Of a stretch of DNA of 64,000 nt, positions 42,685-51,181 are shown piece after piece (within the stretch, counting starts at the first letter, position 1; each line of letters begins with the position of its first letter). A program made the translations under genes and the position numbers. The notes beneath the pieces are model-generated. The model saw only the letters and a list, made by a program, of their open reading frames with translations, was not told where the DNA came from and did not search any database. Origin of the DNA: Peribacillus frigoritolerans_B. GTDB lineage: Bacteria > Bacillota > Bacilli > Bacillales > DSM-1321. The stretch covers positions 124,001 to 188,000 of the forward strand of contig NZ_JBIWES010000007.1 of NCBI RefSeq assembly GCF_044762665.1. Direction: 5' to 3'.

Positions 42685-43176
42685 TTATAATGGGAAAATC
42701 AATTGTTTCCTTAATTTATTTAATGCGGACTTTCTCCATGATTTGACGGCTGCTGCAGTAACTTGATATATCTCAGCGATTTCAGTAACCGTTTTGTTTT
42801 CATGGTATGTCTGTATAAGCCAGCGTTGCTGATTCAGTGTCAATCCTTCCGTGTAGGTTAATATATTATCGATGGCAAAGGCCTCTTCATGCATTGAAAA
42901 AGGATCTTTTATCTCTAATATGAAGGAATCAAAGGGTTCGGTACGGATTTCATATTTATGTTGATGCTTTAATTCGTTCAGGATTTTGCCTTTGATCACC
43001 GTATAGGCATAGTTGGAGAATTGTCCGTATTCCTCATTGAATTTCCCTAATGACTCCCATAAAGCAATCAAGCCTACTTGAAAATATTCTTCCTTATTTT
43101 TATAAATGGAAAGTGAGCGGATAATATGATGGATCATCGGGGTGAATTCTTCCGTTAGCGTTGAGAAATCTTTCAT
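42685..43176 (-). CDS. Small sigma-70 family RNA polymerase sigma factor
   Basis: The 163-residue protein has sigma region 2 (about residues 15-80: IRSLSIYKNKEEYFQVGLIALWESLGKF, FSNYAYTVIKGKILNELK) and region 4 with a helix-turn-helix (about 108-155: LTLNQQRWLIQTYHENKTVTEIAEIYQVTAAAVKSW). This is the size and domain set of short alternative sigma factors such as Xpf, ComX or SigH of staphylococci. No anti-sigma gene is adjacent. AAAGGTGA lies 8 bases before the ATG at 43176. Target genes are unknown. Confidence 0.85.
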   Translation of the reverse strand: MKDFSTLTEEFTPMIHHIIRSLSIYKNKEEYFQVGLIALWESLGKFNEEYGQFSNYAYTVIKGKILNELKHQHKYEIRTEPFDSFILEIKDPFSMHEEAFAIDNILTYTEGLTLNQQRWLIQTYHENKTVTEIAEIYQVTAAAVKSWRKSALNKLRKQLIFPL

Positions 43177-43527
43177 AAAGCAAGTCACCTTTAGAAAGTG
43201 CACTTTCCTGTATTCCCGGGTGCTTCTACCATAAATAAATCGATTGGATTTAGCCAAATGGCATAACCGAAAAATGGATGTGGAAAAAAGTGGGTCTTGA
43301 GGGTGCTATAGTGAACCTTATTAAAGGATAAAAGGATGATTAAGGTAATATTGCGTGTGGGGGTTACCAAATGAAAAAACACATCCTAATATTGGATGTG
43401 CAAAAGAATGATGTTCAGTTTGTCGACAAGCGAGTTTGGAATGGTCTCATTTAAGAACCTTGTTTAAAAAACAAGACAAATCACCCTTCGTGTTTTTTAG
43501 TGTAATTTTATAGGATTAAAGAAATAT

Positions 43528-43638
43528 GCGACACTCCTGCCGAATAACAGGCTGGCCGAGACCCCGCAGGCGTTTGCTCTGATGTGGCTTGGCAGACAGC
43601 CGTCGGCGGAAAGGGAGGTGGAATTCTGAAATCAACTG
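43528..43638 (+). repeat. GC-rich intergenic repeat, copy C
   Basis: GCGACACTCCTGCCG, GAGACCCCGCAGGCG, GGCTTGGCAGACAGCCGTCGG and GCGGAAAGGGAG followed by GAAATCAACT. Same orientation as copy B, opposite to copies A and D. Confidence 0.75.
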
Positions 43639-43699
43639 GATCTTTTTAAATAAAGGCTGTTTTCACATACTTTGTTGCTATTTACCAAGTAGTGCGGTG

Positions 43700-43828
43700 T
43701 GGTTGATTTCCCCTCCAGATGCTCGCTTTCCGCGGGGCGGGCGGTGAGCCTCCTCGGCGTAACCCCTGTGGGGTCTCACCTGTCCCGCTGCTCCCGCAGG
43801 AGTCTCACACTTCCGCTCCAATCAACCT
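43700..43828 (-). repeat. GC-rich intergenic repeat, copy D (best preserved)
   Basis: GGTTGATTTCCCCTCCAG, GCTCGCTTTCCGCGGGGCGG, GTGAGCCTCCTCGGCG, TGTGGGGTCTCACCTGTCCC and CCCGCAGGAGTCTCACACTT, ending TCCAATCAACC. The ends GGTTGATT and AATCAACC are inverted repeats of one another. Confidence 0.82.
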
Positions 43829-44027
43829 TAAATAGTTTCGTTTTAAAAACAACAATCTTTACGAAAAGAGCCTAAATAAAAAACTGCCGGCAAACTGATC
43901 TTCTTTAAATTTGTCTGCAGTCTGACATATAAAGATGTGTTTTTCTTATTCCAGATGAATTTTCCAAACATCATTTACCGGTTATTGTGATTTCAGAACA
44001 GGGTATATTATTAAACCATTGTATTTG

Positions 44028-44846
44028 TTAACTTTGGGATTTTCGGAATCCAGCATCCTGTGCGTCTTGTTCAGTACAAAACATTTCTTCTGGTTTAGTT
44101 ATTTCGTAATATTGGCCCGAAGGAATGTGATAAATTTTATTGCCTTTGGAATTTATATTCCCTTTAATTTGCGGGTTATTGCAAGACCCAGTGGGCTTTT
44201 CCACGGATGCTTCTTTTGACTTCGAATTATCAAACCCTTTTGAAGTTGCATAGTTTTCAATTGACCAAATACCGATTTCGTCTTGTTGCGCTTGTTTTTG
44301 AATATTTTCCAATTCATCAAGGTATTTCGTGTTTGGTGCATAAACATAGGCTACCCTTGCCAGTCCTTTTTCCAGCAGGAGTTTATTCACCATTTTACCA
44401 TCAACATAAAAATAGGCCAGCAGCCGGCCATATTTATCTCTTTCACCTATGCCGGTTTCTACTTCCACTTTAGAGCCCGCAGGCATAAGTTCCTTGGCGA
44501 ACTTGCTTGCTTCAGGTCCAAAAGGCTGAACGGGCTTGGATGGGTGCACGGTTTCTGGAGTATCTATCAAAAGGAGCCTGACCGTTTCTTCATTTCCATT
44601 AGCCATATTGATTTTTACTGTATCTCCGTCAATAACTTTGATGATCTCGGCTGTGAATGTCTTGCCTTTTTCTTCATTTGAAGAATCCGAATTGGATCGG
44701 ATGTCTTCGTTGGAAAGTGAATATTCCTGTTTGGATTGATTGATCAGGTTATCCGATGCTGCCTGGCAGCCAGATAACGTGATCAGGCAAAGTGCAGTAA
44801 GGAGAAAAACATTCAGGTAAGAATGTAAAAAGGATTTTCCTTTCAT
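44028..44846 (-). CDS. Thermonuclease-family (SNase) lipoprotein
   Basis: The 272-residue protein has a lipobox LSGC near residue 25, so it is a surface-anchored Ca2+-dependent nuclease of the YncB type. The SNase core spans about residues 60-200 and keeps KVIDGDTVKI, the catalytic RLLLIDTPET (Arg and Asp), and GERDKYGRLLAYFYVDG with the Glu/Arg pair. A C-terminal domain (about 215-272; GNKIYHIPSGQYYEITKPEEMFCTEQDAQDAGF) of the type found after secreted nucleases follows. GGAGGGA supports the ATG at 44846. Confidence 0.9.
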   Translation of the reverse strand: MKGKSFLHSYLNVFLLTALCLITLSGCQAASDNLINQSKQEYSLSNEDIRSNSDSSNEEKGKTFTAEIIKVIDGDTVKINMANGNEETVRLLLIDTPETVHPSKPVQPFGPEASKFAKELMPAGSKVEVETGIGERDKYGRLLAYFYVDGKMVNKLLLEKGLARVAYVYAPNTKYLDELENIQKQAQQDEIGIWSIENYATSKGFDNSKSKEASVEKPTGSCNNPQIKGNINSKGNKIYHIPSGQYYEITKPEEMFCTEQDAQDAGFRKSQS

Positions 44847-45021
44847 GATAAGTCCCTCCATTTATTAAGGTGTTTTCCACGTACGTCATGGATATATTCA
44901 GCAGGACTAATACTAACCTATAAAAATCCGAAAGAAAATGAAAATCTTTACATGCATCGCTACCCCATATCATGATAGTTTCTTATAATGATATGGTGGA
45001 GTATGGGAGGCAGGCGGTAAA

Positions 45022-45654
45022 ATGATATTCAGGCTAGAAAATATTGAGTATAAAGGGATTTTGAAAATTGATGATTTGAAAATACCGGCGGGCATGGTCA
45101 CTTGTTTGACTGGGGAAAGCGGTGCAGGAAAAACTTCACTGCTACGATTATTGAACAGGATGGATGACCCGGATAGCGGGTCGATTTATTTTCAAGATCA
45201 GTTGCTGGATAAATTCAACCCGATAGAGCTCCGGCGTAAAGTCACAATGCTTTCTCAGGCACCGTTCACTTTACCGGGTACGGTTGAAGAAAATCTTCAG
45301 GTTGGCCTGGAATTGACAGAACGGGAAAAAAAAGATAAGGCAGAATTGGTTAAAGCACTTGAAACCGTCCAGTTGCAGAAGTCTTTAGAAGAGAGTGCGG
45401 AGAATCTTTCTGGCGGGGAGAAACAGAGGCTGGCACTGGCAAGGTTACTTTTATTGAACCCCGAGGTGTATTTACTGGATGAGCCGACTTCAGCTCTTGA
45501 TGAGGAAGCCGAGCTGACGGTCATGAGCCGATTTTTAGAAGAAGTAAAGCGGGAAAAAGGAACGGTCATCATGATAACCCATTCAAAACAGCTGGCGGAC
45601 ATTTGTGCTGAAAAAAGGATCGTTCTGAAAAAGGCGAAGGAGGGTGACTATTAA
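45022..45654 (+). CDS. fetA: ABC transporter ATP-binding protein, FetA-like
   Basis: A 210-residue ATPase with Walker A GESGAGKTS near residue 32, Q-loop LSQAPFTL, signature LSGGEKQRLAL near 134, Walker B VYLLDEPTSALDE near 155 and the H-switch ITHS. It stands immediately before, and overlaps by one base (TAATG), a FetB-type permease. FetAB is an iron exporter linked to oxidative stress resistance in E. coli. The metal specificity here is inferred from the permease family. Confidence 0.88.
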   Translation: MIFRLENIEYKGILKIDDLKIPAGMVTCLTGESGAGKTSLLRLLNRMDDPDSGSIYFQDQLLDKFNPIELRRKVTMLSQAPFTLPGTVEENLQVGLELTEREKKDKAELVKALETVQLQKSLEESAENLSGGEKQRLALARLLLLNPEVYLLDEPTSALDEEAELTVMSRFLEEVKREKGTVIMITHSKQLADICAEKRIVLKKAKEGDY

Positions 45655-46439
45655 TGGAGGCGAATGGGATAATAGATATTGAGTTCTGGCGTCTTTGTGC
45701 AGCCTACGTGTTTGTAGTGATTCTGCTCATAATCGTGAAATGGCGCGGGATTTCACGGGAAAAGCAAATCATGCTCGCTACGGTGCGGATGACTGTACAA
45801 CTCATTCTCGCAGGATATGTTTTGACATATATCTTTGAAAATCCCCACCCTTTACTTTCTTTAGGGTTTTTATGTGCGATGGCCATGTTTTCCATCCATA
45901 ACATTTTTAAGCAAGTGTCCCATACACTCAATAAGAAAATCAAAAGGATGGTTATCTTAAGTATGTTGTCAGGTCCCATGGCTGCCTTGTTTTATTTTAA
46001 TGTGGTCGTGATCCATTTCACGCCATGGTACGAGCCGAGGTATTTCATTCCAATTGCAGGGATGATCGTGGGGAATGCGATGACAGGAGTGACATTGGCG
46101 CTTAAAAACCTCCATGATGGGATTAGCAGTAATCGTGAAAAGGTAGAGGCGATGTTGATGCTTGGAGCGACTCCAGCGAGGGCTGTTAAGAAATATGTGG
46201 ATGCTGCATTCGACTCGGCTGTGCTCCCGACTTTGAACAATATGCTCGGGATGGGGATTATCTTCCTTCCAGGAATGATGACAGGGCAAATCCTGTCGGG
46301 GATAAGCCCGCTCATAGCGATTGAGTACCAGATTGCGATACTAATCGGGATTCTCGGAAGTGTTTCATTAACGGTGGTCCTTTTCATTATGCTGAGTTTC
46401 AGGGCTTTTTTTACCAAAAATGCACAGCTGTCCATTTAA
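45654..46439 (+). CDS. fetB: FetB-type ABC permease (UPF0014/YbbM family)
   Basis: A 261-residue protein with about 7 membrane helices. Family motifs are TVRMTVQLILAGYVL near residue 45, AGMIVGNAMTGVTLALKNL near 138, EAMLMLGATPARAV near 165 and the highly conserved LGMGIIFLPGMMTGQILSG near 198. It forms the export channel with the FetA-like ATPase encoded just upstream. Confidence 0.9.
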   Translation: MEANGIIDIEFWRLCAAYVFVVILLIIVKWRGISREKQIMLATVRMTVQLILAGYVLTYIFENPHPLLSLGFLCAMAMFSIHNIFKQVSHTLNKKIKRMVILSMLSGPMAALFYFNVVVIHFTPWYEPRYFIPIAGMIVGNAMTGVTLALKNLHDGISSNREKVEAMLMLGATPARAVKKYVDAAFDSAVLPTLNNMLGMGIIFLPGMMTGQILSGISPLIAIEYQIAILIGILGSVSLTVVLFIMLSFRAFFTKNAQLSI

Positions 46440-46651
46440 TCATTGAAGAATCTGAAAAGTAATAGTTGCAGTTCCATCTATATTTTTGTACTATTTTGTA
46501 GGTACCAATAGTTTTGGTTTGTTTGTTGGGAATGATAATGCTATCCTGATAAGGAAAAGGGCATTTCTTTTTTCATTTCTTCCTGATTGGATGGAGAAAA
46601 CCCCTTACATAACCTATTTTTGTTAATTTATCTTAAAGGAGATTGATTTAT

Positions 46652-46918
46652 ATGGTAGAAAAAACATTTACAGTAACTGCAGAAACAGGAATTCACGCTC
46701 GTCCGGCTACATTGCTTGTACAAGCTGCAGGAAAATTTGATTCAGAAATAAACCTTGCATATAAAGAGAAAAAAGTGAACCTTAAGTCCATTATGGGTGT
46801 AATGTCCCTAGGTATCGGCAAAGGGGCGGAAATTACGATTTCTGCTGAAGGAAGCGATGAAAATGATGCACTAAACACACTTGCTGAAACGTTGAACAGA
46901 GAAGGATTAGCAGAATAA
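46652..46918 (+). CDS. ptsH: Phosphocarrier protein HPr
   Basis: HPr passes phosphate from Enzyme I to sugar-specific EIIA domains; in Firmicutes, Ser46 phosphorylation by HPrK links it to CcpA catabolite control. The 88-residue sequence has His15 in TGIHARPAT and Ser46 in NLKSIMGVMSLG. AAAGGAG supports the ATG at 46652. The stop overlaps the ptsI start (TAATG). Unlike B. subtilis, no ptsG or glcT precedes it, and I see no GlcT antiterminator site in the leader. Confidence 0.97.
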   Translation: MVEKTFTVTAETGIHARPATLLVQAAGKFDSEINLAYKEKKVNLKSIMGVMSLGIGKGAEITISAEGSDENDALNTLAETLNREGLAE

Positions 46919-48636
46919 TGTCCACTTTGATTAGTGGGATAGCAGCTTCAAACGGAATAGCCATCGCTAAAGCCTATCGACTGACTGAGCCAGATTTATC
47001 GATTGAAAAAAGAAGCATAGAAGATGTCGGGGCTGAAATATCCCGTTTTAAGGAAGCTATTCAAAAGTCAACAAATGAATTGGAAATAATCAGGGATAAA
47101 GCCGAAAAAGATCTAGGGGCCGATAAAGCCGCGATCTTTGACGCACACCTGCTTGTTTTGGCTGATCCGGAACTTATCACTCCGATTCAGGATAAAATAC
47201 AATCAGAAAACGTCAACGCTGAGTATTCCTTAAATGAAACCGCAAGCATGTTCATTACGATGTTTGAACAAATGGATAATGAATACATGAAGGAACGTGC
47301 AGCGGATATCCGTGACGTCACGAAACGGGTGCTGTCACATCTTTTAGGTGTTCATATTCCAAATCCGAGCATGATTGCTGAAGAAGTGATCATCATTGCG
47401 GAGGATTTGACTCCATCCGATACAGCACAGTTGAATCCGGCATATGTTAAAGGATTTACGACCGATATCGGTGGACGTACATCCCATTCAGCCATAATGG
47501 CACGTTCATTGGAAATTCCAGCAGTCGTTGGAGCGAAGTCAGTGACCTCGTCCATTGAAAATGGTGACTTGGTCATAATTGACGGGTTAAAGGGTGAAGT
47601 TCACATCAATCCTACTCCTGAACTCGTGAAACGCTACGAAGAGGAGCAGGAAGCCTATGCTAGGCAAAAGGCTGAGTGGGCGAAGCTGGTTAATGAAAAA
47701 ACCGTTACGAATGATGGACATCATGTGGAATTGGCAGCCAATATTGGCACGCCGAAAGATCTGGAGGGCGTCCATCAAAATGGCGGTGAAGGCATCGGGC
47801 TATATCGTACGGAATTTCTTTATATGGGCAGAAATGACTTTCCAAGTGAAGAAGAACAGTTCGAGGCATACAAAGCGGTGCTGGAAGGAATGTCAGGTAA
47901 GCCTGTAGTCGTCAGAACGCTTGATATAGGCGGAGACAAGGAGTTGCCTTATTTAGAGCTTCCAAAGGAAATGAATCCTTTCCTTGGATACCGTGCGATT
48001 CGCCTTTGCTTAAATGAGCAGGAGATTTTCCGGACTCAGCTCCGTGCCTTGCTTCGTGCAAGCATTTACGGGGATTTGAAGATCATGTTCCCGATGATTG
48101 CCACACTGGCTGAATTCCGCGAAGCTAAAGCCGTCTTGGCTGAAGTCAGGCAGGAATTGCTTGATAATGGTATACAAGTTGCCGAAAAGATTGAAGTCGG
48201 AATCATGGTTGAAATCCCTTCAACTGCAGTGATGGCTGATATATTTGCTAAGGAAGTCGATTTCTTCAGCATAGGCACTAATGACTTGATTCAGTATACG
48301 ATGGCCGCTGACCGAATGAATGAGAGAGTATCTTATTTATATCAACCATACAATCCAGCGATTTTACGCTTGGTTAAAATGGTCATAGATGCAGCTCATA
48401 AAGAAGGGAAATGGGCCGGAATGTGCGGGGAAATGGCTGGAGATGAAGTGGCCATCCCGATTTTGATCGGATTGGGCCTTGATGAATTCTCAATGAGTGC
48501 CACTTCGATTCTGAAAGCACGTTCTTTAATTAGCCAACTTTCGCTTGAAGAGATGAAAAAACTATCTCAGGAAGTTTTAGGACTGGATACGAATGATAAT
48601 GTGAAAGAAGCGGTTGTTAACGCTTTGAAGAAATAA
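46918..48636 (+). CDS. ptsI: PTS Enzyme I (phosphoenolpyruvate-protein phosphotransferase)
   Basis: Enzyme I autophosphorylates from PEP and transfers phosphate to HPr. The 572-residue protein has the phospho-histidine domain with active His190 in GGRTSHSAIMARS and the PEP-binding barrel with EGIGLYRTEFLY near 292 and the catalytic Cys in WAGMCGEMAGD near 502. It is translationally coupled to ptsH. A strong terminator follows 18 bases after the stop. Confidence 0.97.
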   Translation: MSTLISGIAASNGIAIAKAYRLTEPDLSIEKRSIEDVGAEISRFKEAIQKSTNELEIIRDKAEKDLGADKAAIFDAHLLVLADPELITPIQDKIQSENVNAEYSLNETASMFITMFEQMDNEYMKERAADIRDVTKRVLSHLLGVHIPNPSMIAEEVIIIAEDLTPSDTAQLNPAYVKGFTTDIGGRTSHSAIMARSLEIPAVVGAKSVTSSIENGDLVIIDGLKGEVHINPTPELVKRYEEEQEAYARQKAEWAKLVNEKTVTNDGHHVELAANIGTPKDLEGVHQNGGEGIGLYRTEFLYMGRNDFPSEEEQFEAYKAVLEGMSGKPVVVRTLDIGGDKELPYLELPKEMNPFLGYRAIRLCLNEQEIFRTQLRALLRASIYGDLKIMFPMIATLAEFREAKAVLAEVRQELLDNGIQVAEKIEVGIMVEIPSTAVMADIFAKEVDFFSIGTNDLIQYTMAADRMNERVSYLYQPYNPAILRLVKMVIDAAHKEGKWAGMCGEMAGDEVAIPILIGLGLDEFSMSATSILKARSLISQLSLEEMKKLSQEVLGLDTNDNVKEAVVNALKK

Positions 48637-48653
48637 TTAAAATCAGGAAAAAC

Positions 48654-48692
48654 GCACCCCATCCATAGAACCTTCGGATGGGGTGCTGTTTT
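48654..48692 (+). terminator. Terminator of ptsHI
   Basis: GCACCCCATCC (48654-48664) pairs perfectly with GGATGGGGTGC (48676-48686), followed by TGTTTT. Confidence 0.87.
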
Positions 48693-48745
48693 CTGTCCTG
48701 TTAATTCTTGCTTGAATATTTGAGAAAAAGTGTTTATTGCACCAA

Positions 48746-48853
48746 AATGGGGGTAAATAAAAAGCAAGCACAGTTGTTTAGCTCTATTAGGGCAGCTGAC
48801 ATTCTCATTTCCCCCTTTGAAGCCGGTTGGTTATCCAGCCGGCTATTTTTTTT
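48746..48853 (+). ncRNA. Candidate small structured RNA with C-rich motif and terminator
   Basis: Between the ptsI terminator and the next gene lies GGGGGTAAAT (48749-48758), an AGCT-flanked stem, ATTTCCCCCTTT (about 48807-48818) and a strong terminator. The terminator pairs AGCCGGTTGG (48821-48830) with CCAGCCGGCT (48835-48844) and ends in eight T residues. TTGAAT (48712) with TATTGC 17 bases later is a weak promoter candidate. A C-rich UUUCCCCCUUU next to the terminator is the kind of Shine-Dalgarno-pairing motif found in Firmicutes sRNAs such as RoxS/RsaE. The 5' end is a guess. It could instead be a leader of the SDR gene. Confidence 0.4.
48821..48853 (+). terminator. Intrinsic terminator of the candidate RNA
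   Basis: Ten-pair stem with one G-T wobble, TTAT loop, then A and eight T residues. It has no upstream gene other than ptsI, which already has its own terminator. Confidence 0.85.
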
Positions 48854-48955
48854 GCAAATAAAAAAATCATAAGAATGATTATTCAGATTTTTCACTTTAC
48901 GGTTATGACGATATAATGGAATTATATTTTTAAGAAGATGGAGGTTAAATATTAT

Positions 48956-49741
48956 ATGGAATTACATTTGGAAAAGAAAAATGCCTTGATTTTAGCTTCA
49001 AGTCAAGGTTTGGGGAAGGCTATGGCAGCCGAATTGGTTAAAGAAGGAGCAAATGTCATGCTAGCCAGCCGTGATGGAGAAAAGCTAGCCGCCGTACAAA
49101 GGGAATTATCGCAGCTTGGGACTGGAAAAGTTTCTTATATGGTAACGGATATAACAAAAGCTGAAGATATTAAAAGCCTGGTTGGGCAAACTGCTGAGGA
49201 ATTCGGCGGTATCGACATTCTTATTAATAACGCCGGAGGTCCTCCAGGGGGTTCGTTTTCAGATTTCAATGATGAAGAATGGCAACAATCTTTCGAACTT
49301 AATTTGCTAAGCTTCATAAGGACGATTCGTGAGAGCTTGCCACATTTAAAAAAACAGGGCGGCAAAATCGTTAATATTGCTTCTTCATCCATTAAGGAAC
49401 CGATCCCAGGACTGATATTATCGAATACATTCCGGACGGCAATCGTTGGATTGTCAAAGACATTAGCTTCAGAATTAGCACCAGACAGGATTTTGGTCAA
49501 TACAGTCGGACCAGGAAGAATCGCAACGGACCGCGTTCAGCACCTTGATGAAATGAATGCAGAGAAACAAGGCGTCACTCCTCTGGAGGTGACTGAACAA
49601 TCCATTAACAAAATCCCTCTTGGCCGTTATGGGGAACCCGAGGAATTTGCAAAGTTCGTTACTTTCCTTGTTTCAGGTGCTAATACATATTTGACAGGGC
49701 AGTCCTATTTAGTTGACGGAGGAATGATAAAGTCCATTTAA
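48956..49741 (+). CDS. Atypical short-chain dehydrogenase-like protein lacking YxxxK
   Basis: A 261-residue SDR-fold protein with the cofactor motif ASSQGLGKA near residue 14, NNAGGPPGG near 90 and INIASSS-type Ser (VNIASSSIKEP) near 142. Where classical SDRs have YxxxK, this reads SNTFR, so both catalytic Tyr and Lys are replaced. The C-terminus (TGQSYLVDGG) is normal. It belongs to a 3-oxoacyl-ACP reductase-like subgroup known to lack the canonical residues. An upstream ATG at 48938 overlaps the GGAGGTT, which better serves 48956. Confidence 0.85.
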   Translation: MELHLEKKNALILASSQGLGKAMAAELVKEGANVMLASRDGEKLAAVQRELSQLGTGKVSYMVTDITKAEDIKSLVGQTAEEFGGIDILINNAGGPPGGSFSDFNDEEWQQSFELNLLSFIRTIRESLPHLKKQGGKIVNIASSSIKEPIPGLILSNTFRTAIVGLSKTLASELAPDRILVNTVGPGRIATDRVQHLDEMNAEKQGVTPLEVTEQSINKIPLGRYGEPEEFAKFVTFLVSGANTYLTGQSYLVDGGMIKSI

Positions 49742-49781
49742 GTTTTTTTTGAAACAAAATGATTGGGAGGAATCTGCAGTG

Positions 49782-50651
49782 ATGCAAACGAACAAAGTGA
49801 TCGGATTCATAGGTTTAGGAGTTATGGGAAAAAGCATGGCCGCACATCTACTTAAGGCGGGATTTGAGGTATTTGTTTATACAAGGACGAAAGATAAGGC
49901 AAGTGAACTGCTCTCACAGGGTGCGAAGTGGGCATCTTCACCAAAGGAAATTGCCCAAAAAGCTAATGTGATCATTTCCATGGTGGGATACCCTAGTGAT
50001 GTGGAAGAAATCTATCTTGGGGAAAATGGGCTTATCGAGAACGGGAAACAAGGAACCCATTTAATCGATATGACGACCTCCACTCCAACTTTGGCAGTGA
50101 CAATAGCAGAGGAAGCCAAGAAAAGGGGCATGGAATCATTGGATGCACCGGTTTCCGGAGGAGATATCGGTGCTCGTGATGCAAAGCTCACGATCATGGT
50201 CGGCGGGTCTAGTGAGGCATTTGAAGCGGTCCGGCCCATTTTTGATATCATTGGCAGCAATGTTGTCCATCAAGGCCCGGCTGGCTCAGGACAGCATACG
50301 AAAATGTGCAATCAAATCGCCATTGCATCCAATATGATCGGAGTGACTGAAGCGATTTCCTATGCCAAAAAAGCGGGGTTGGATCCGGACCGGGTATTAA
50401 GAAGCATATCATCGGGGTCTGCCGGGAGCTGGTCATTGTCCAATCTTGTACCGAGGATGGTTGAAGGCGATTTTGAACCTGGTTTTTATATCAAGCATTT
50501 TATCAAGGATATGAAGATTGCACTTGATGAAGCGGAAAGAATGGGAATGGACGCTCCTGGATTAAGCCTGAGCAAATCCCTGTATGAGGGGCTGGCAGAA
50601 GCTGGCGAAGAAAATAGCGGTACACAGGCATTATATAAACATTATAATTAA
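49782..50651 (+). CDS. ykwC: 3-hydroxyacid dehydrogenase family protein (YkwC)
   Basis: A 289-residue beta-hydroxyacid dehydrogenase (3-hydroxyisobutyrate/tartronate semialdehyde reductase type). The Rossmann motif GFIGLGVMGKSMA is at the N-terminus, the substrate motif DAPVSGGDIGA near residue 122, and catalytic Lys in GSGQHTKMCNQI near 170. Sequence and position before patA/cheV match ykwC of B. subtilis. GGGAGGA supports the ATG at 49782 (or the GTG directly before it). Confidence 0.88.
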   Translation: MQTNKVIGFIGLGVMGKSMAAHLLKAGFEVFVYTRTKDKASELLSQGAKWASSPKEIAQKANVIISMVGYPSDVEEIYLGENGLIENGKQGTHLIDMTTSTPTLAVTIAEEAKKRGMESLDAPVSGGDIGARDAKLTIMVGGSSEAFEAVRPIFDIIGSNVVHQGPAGSGQHTKMCNQIAIASNMIGVTEAISYAKKAGLDPDRVLRSISSGSAGSWSLSNLVPRMVEGDFEPGFYIKHFIKDMKIALDEAERMGMDAPGLSLSKSLYEGLAEAGEENSGTQALYKHYN

Positions 50652-50716
50652 GTGCTAGCATTTCTTTATCATGAATAAGCTGATAGCGACAGCCTTTACA
50701 AAAAGGAGTGAAAGCT

Positions 50717-51082
50717 ATGGGCGAATTCGATGATATCAATATGAAATTCCAGGAATTGGAAGATGGTAGATATATTGTAAGGATTGAAGGATTTAAACGA
50801 GAAAAAACCATTCATCAAACAAAGCCCATTCGTTGGGATCTGAAATTAATGAATGAAAGTCCGCTAATCTTGCCGGTGAAATTCAGTCATATCGAAACGA
50901 ATGCCGGTTTTCAGATACTGATGCGCGAATTGAAGAGCTTAGGTTTTTCAAAGCCGCGCTCCGCAAAGGAATTTGAAGAAGTGATGGCTGATTTACTTGG
51001 GTCCATCGTCGAAGTGAGCCTTACCACGACAAACAAGGAAGAAGGATATCGGGAAATTCGTTTTTTACGGAGATTGTATTAG
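50717..51082 (+). CDS. Conserved hypothetical protein, 121 residues
   Basis: A soluble, charged protein with GRYIVRIEGFKREKTIHQTK, PIRWDLKLM, FQILMRELKSLGF and VEVSLTTTNKEEGYREIRFL. The beta-rich pattern resembles phage-type DUF669 single-strand-binding-like proteins, but I am not sure of the family. AAAAGGAG lies 8 bases before the ATG at 50717; a GTG at 50708 overlaps it. A very strong terminator follows. Confidence 0.7.
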   Translation: MGEFDDINMKFQELEDGRYIVRIEGFKREKTIHQTKPIRWDLKLMNESPLILPVKFSHIETNAGFQILMRELKSLGFSKPRSAKEFEEVMADLLGSIVEVSLTTTNKEEGYREIRFLRRLY

Positions 51083-51133
51083 TTGGCTTGCTTGGTGAAA
51101 AAACTTAGGTAGCCTGACATCATTGAAAATAGG

Positions 51134-51178
51134 AAAGTGGCCTTCAATTGTCCATTCAATTGAAGGCCACTTTTTTTT
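51134..51178 (+). terminator. Strong terminator before patA
   Basis: AAAGTGGCCTTCAATTG (51134-51150) and CAATTGAAGGCCACTTT (51157-51173) form a perfect 17-bp stem followed by more T residues, between convergent genes. Confidence 0.92.
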
Positions 51179-51181
51179 CGA

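Larger units (their letters stand above)
43258..44027. other. 770-base repeat-rich gap
   Basis: It holds repeat copies C (43528-43638) and D (43700-43828) in opposite orientation and a degenerate CTGC...AAA/TTTG...GCAG stem at 43881-43920 like the prfC terminator stem. I find no gene in it. Confidence 0.65.

Noticed and set aside
46440..46651. GlcT-type antiterminator (RAT) before ptsH
   Set aside because: I could find no paired RAT/terminator structure; ptsG and glcT are also absent here.
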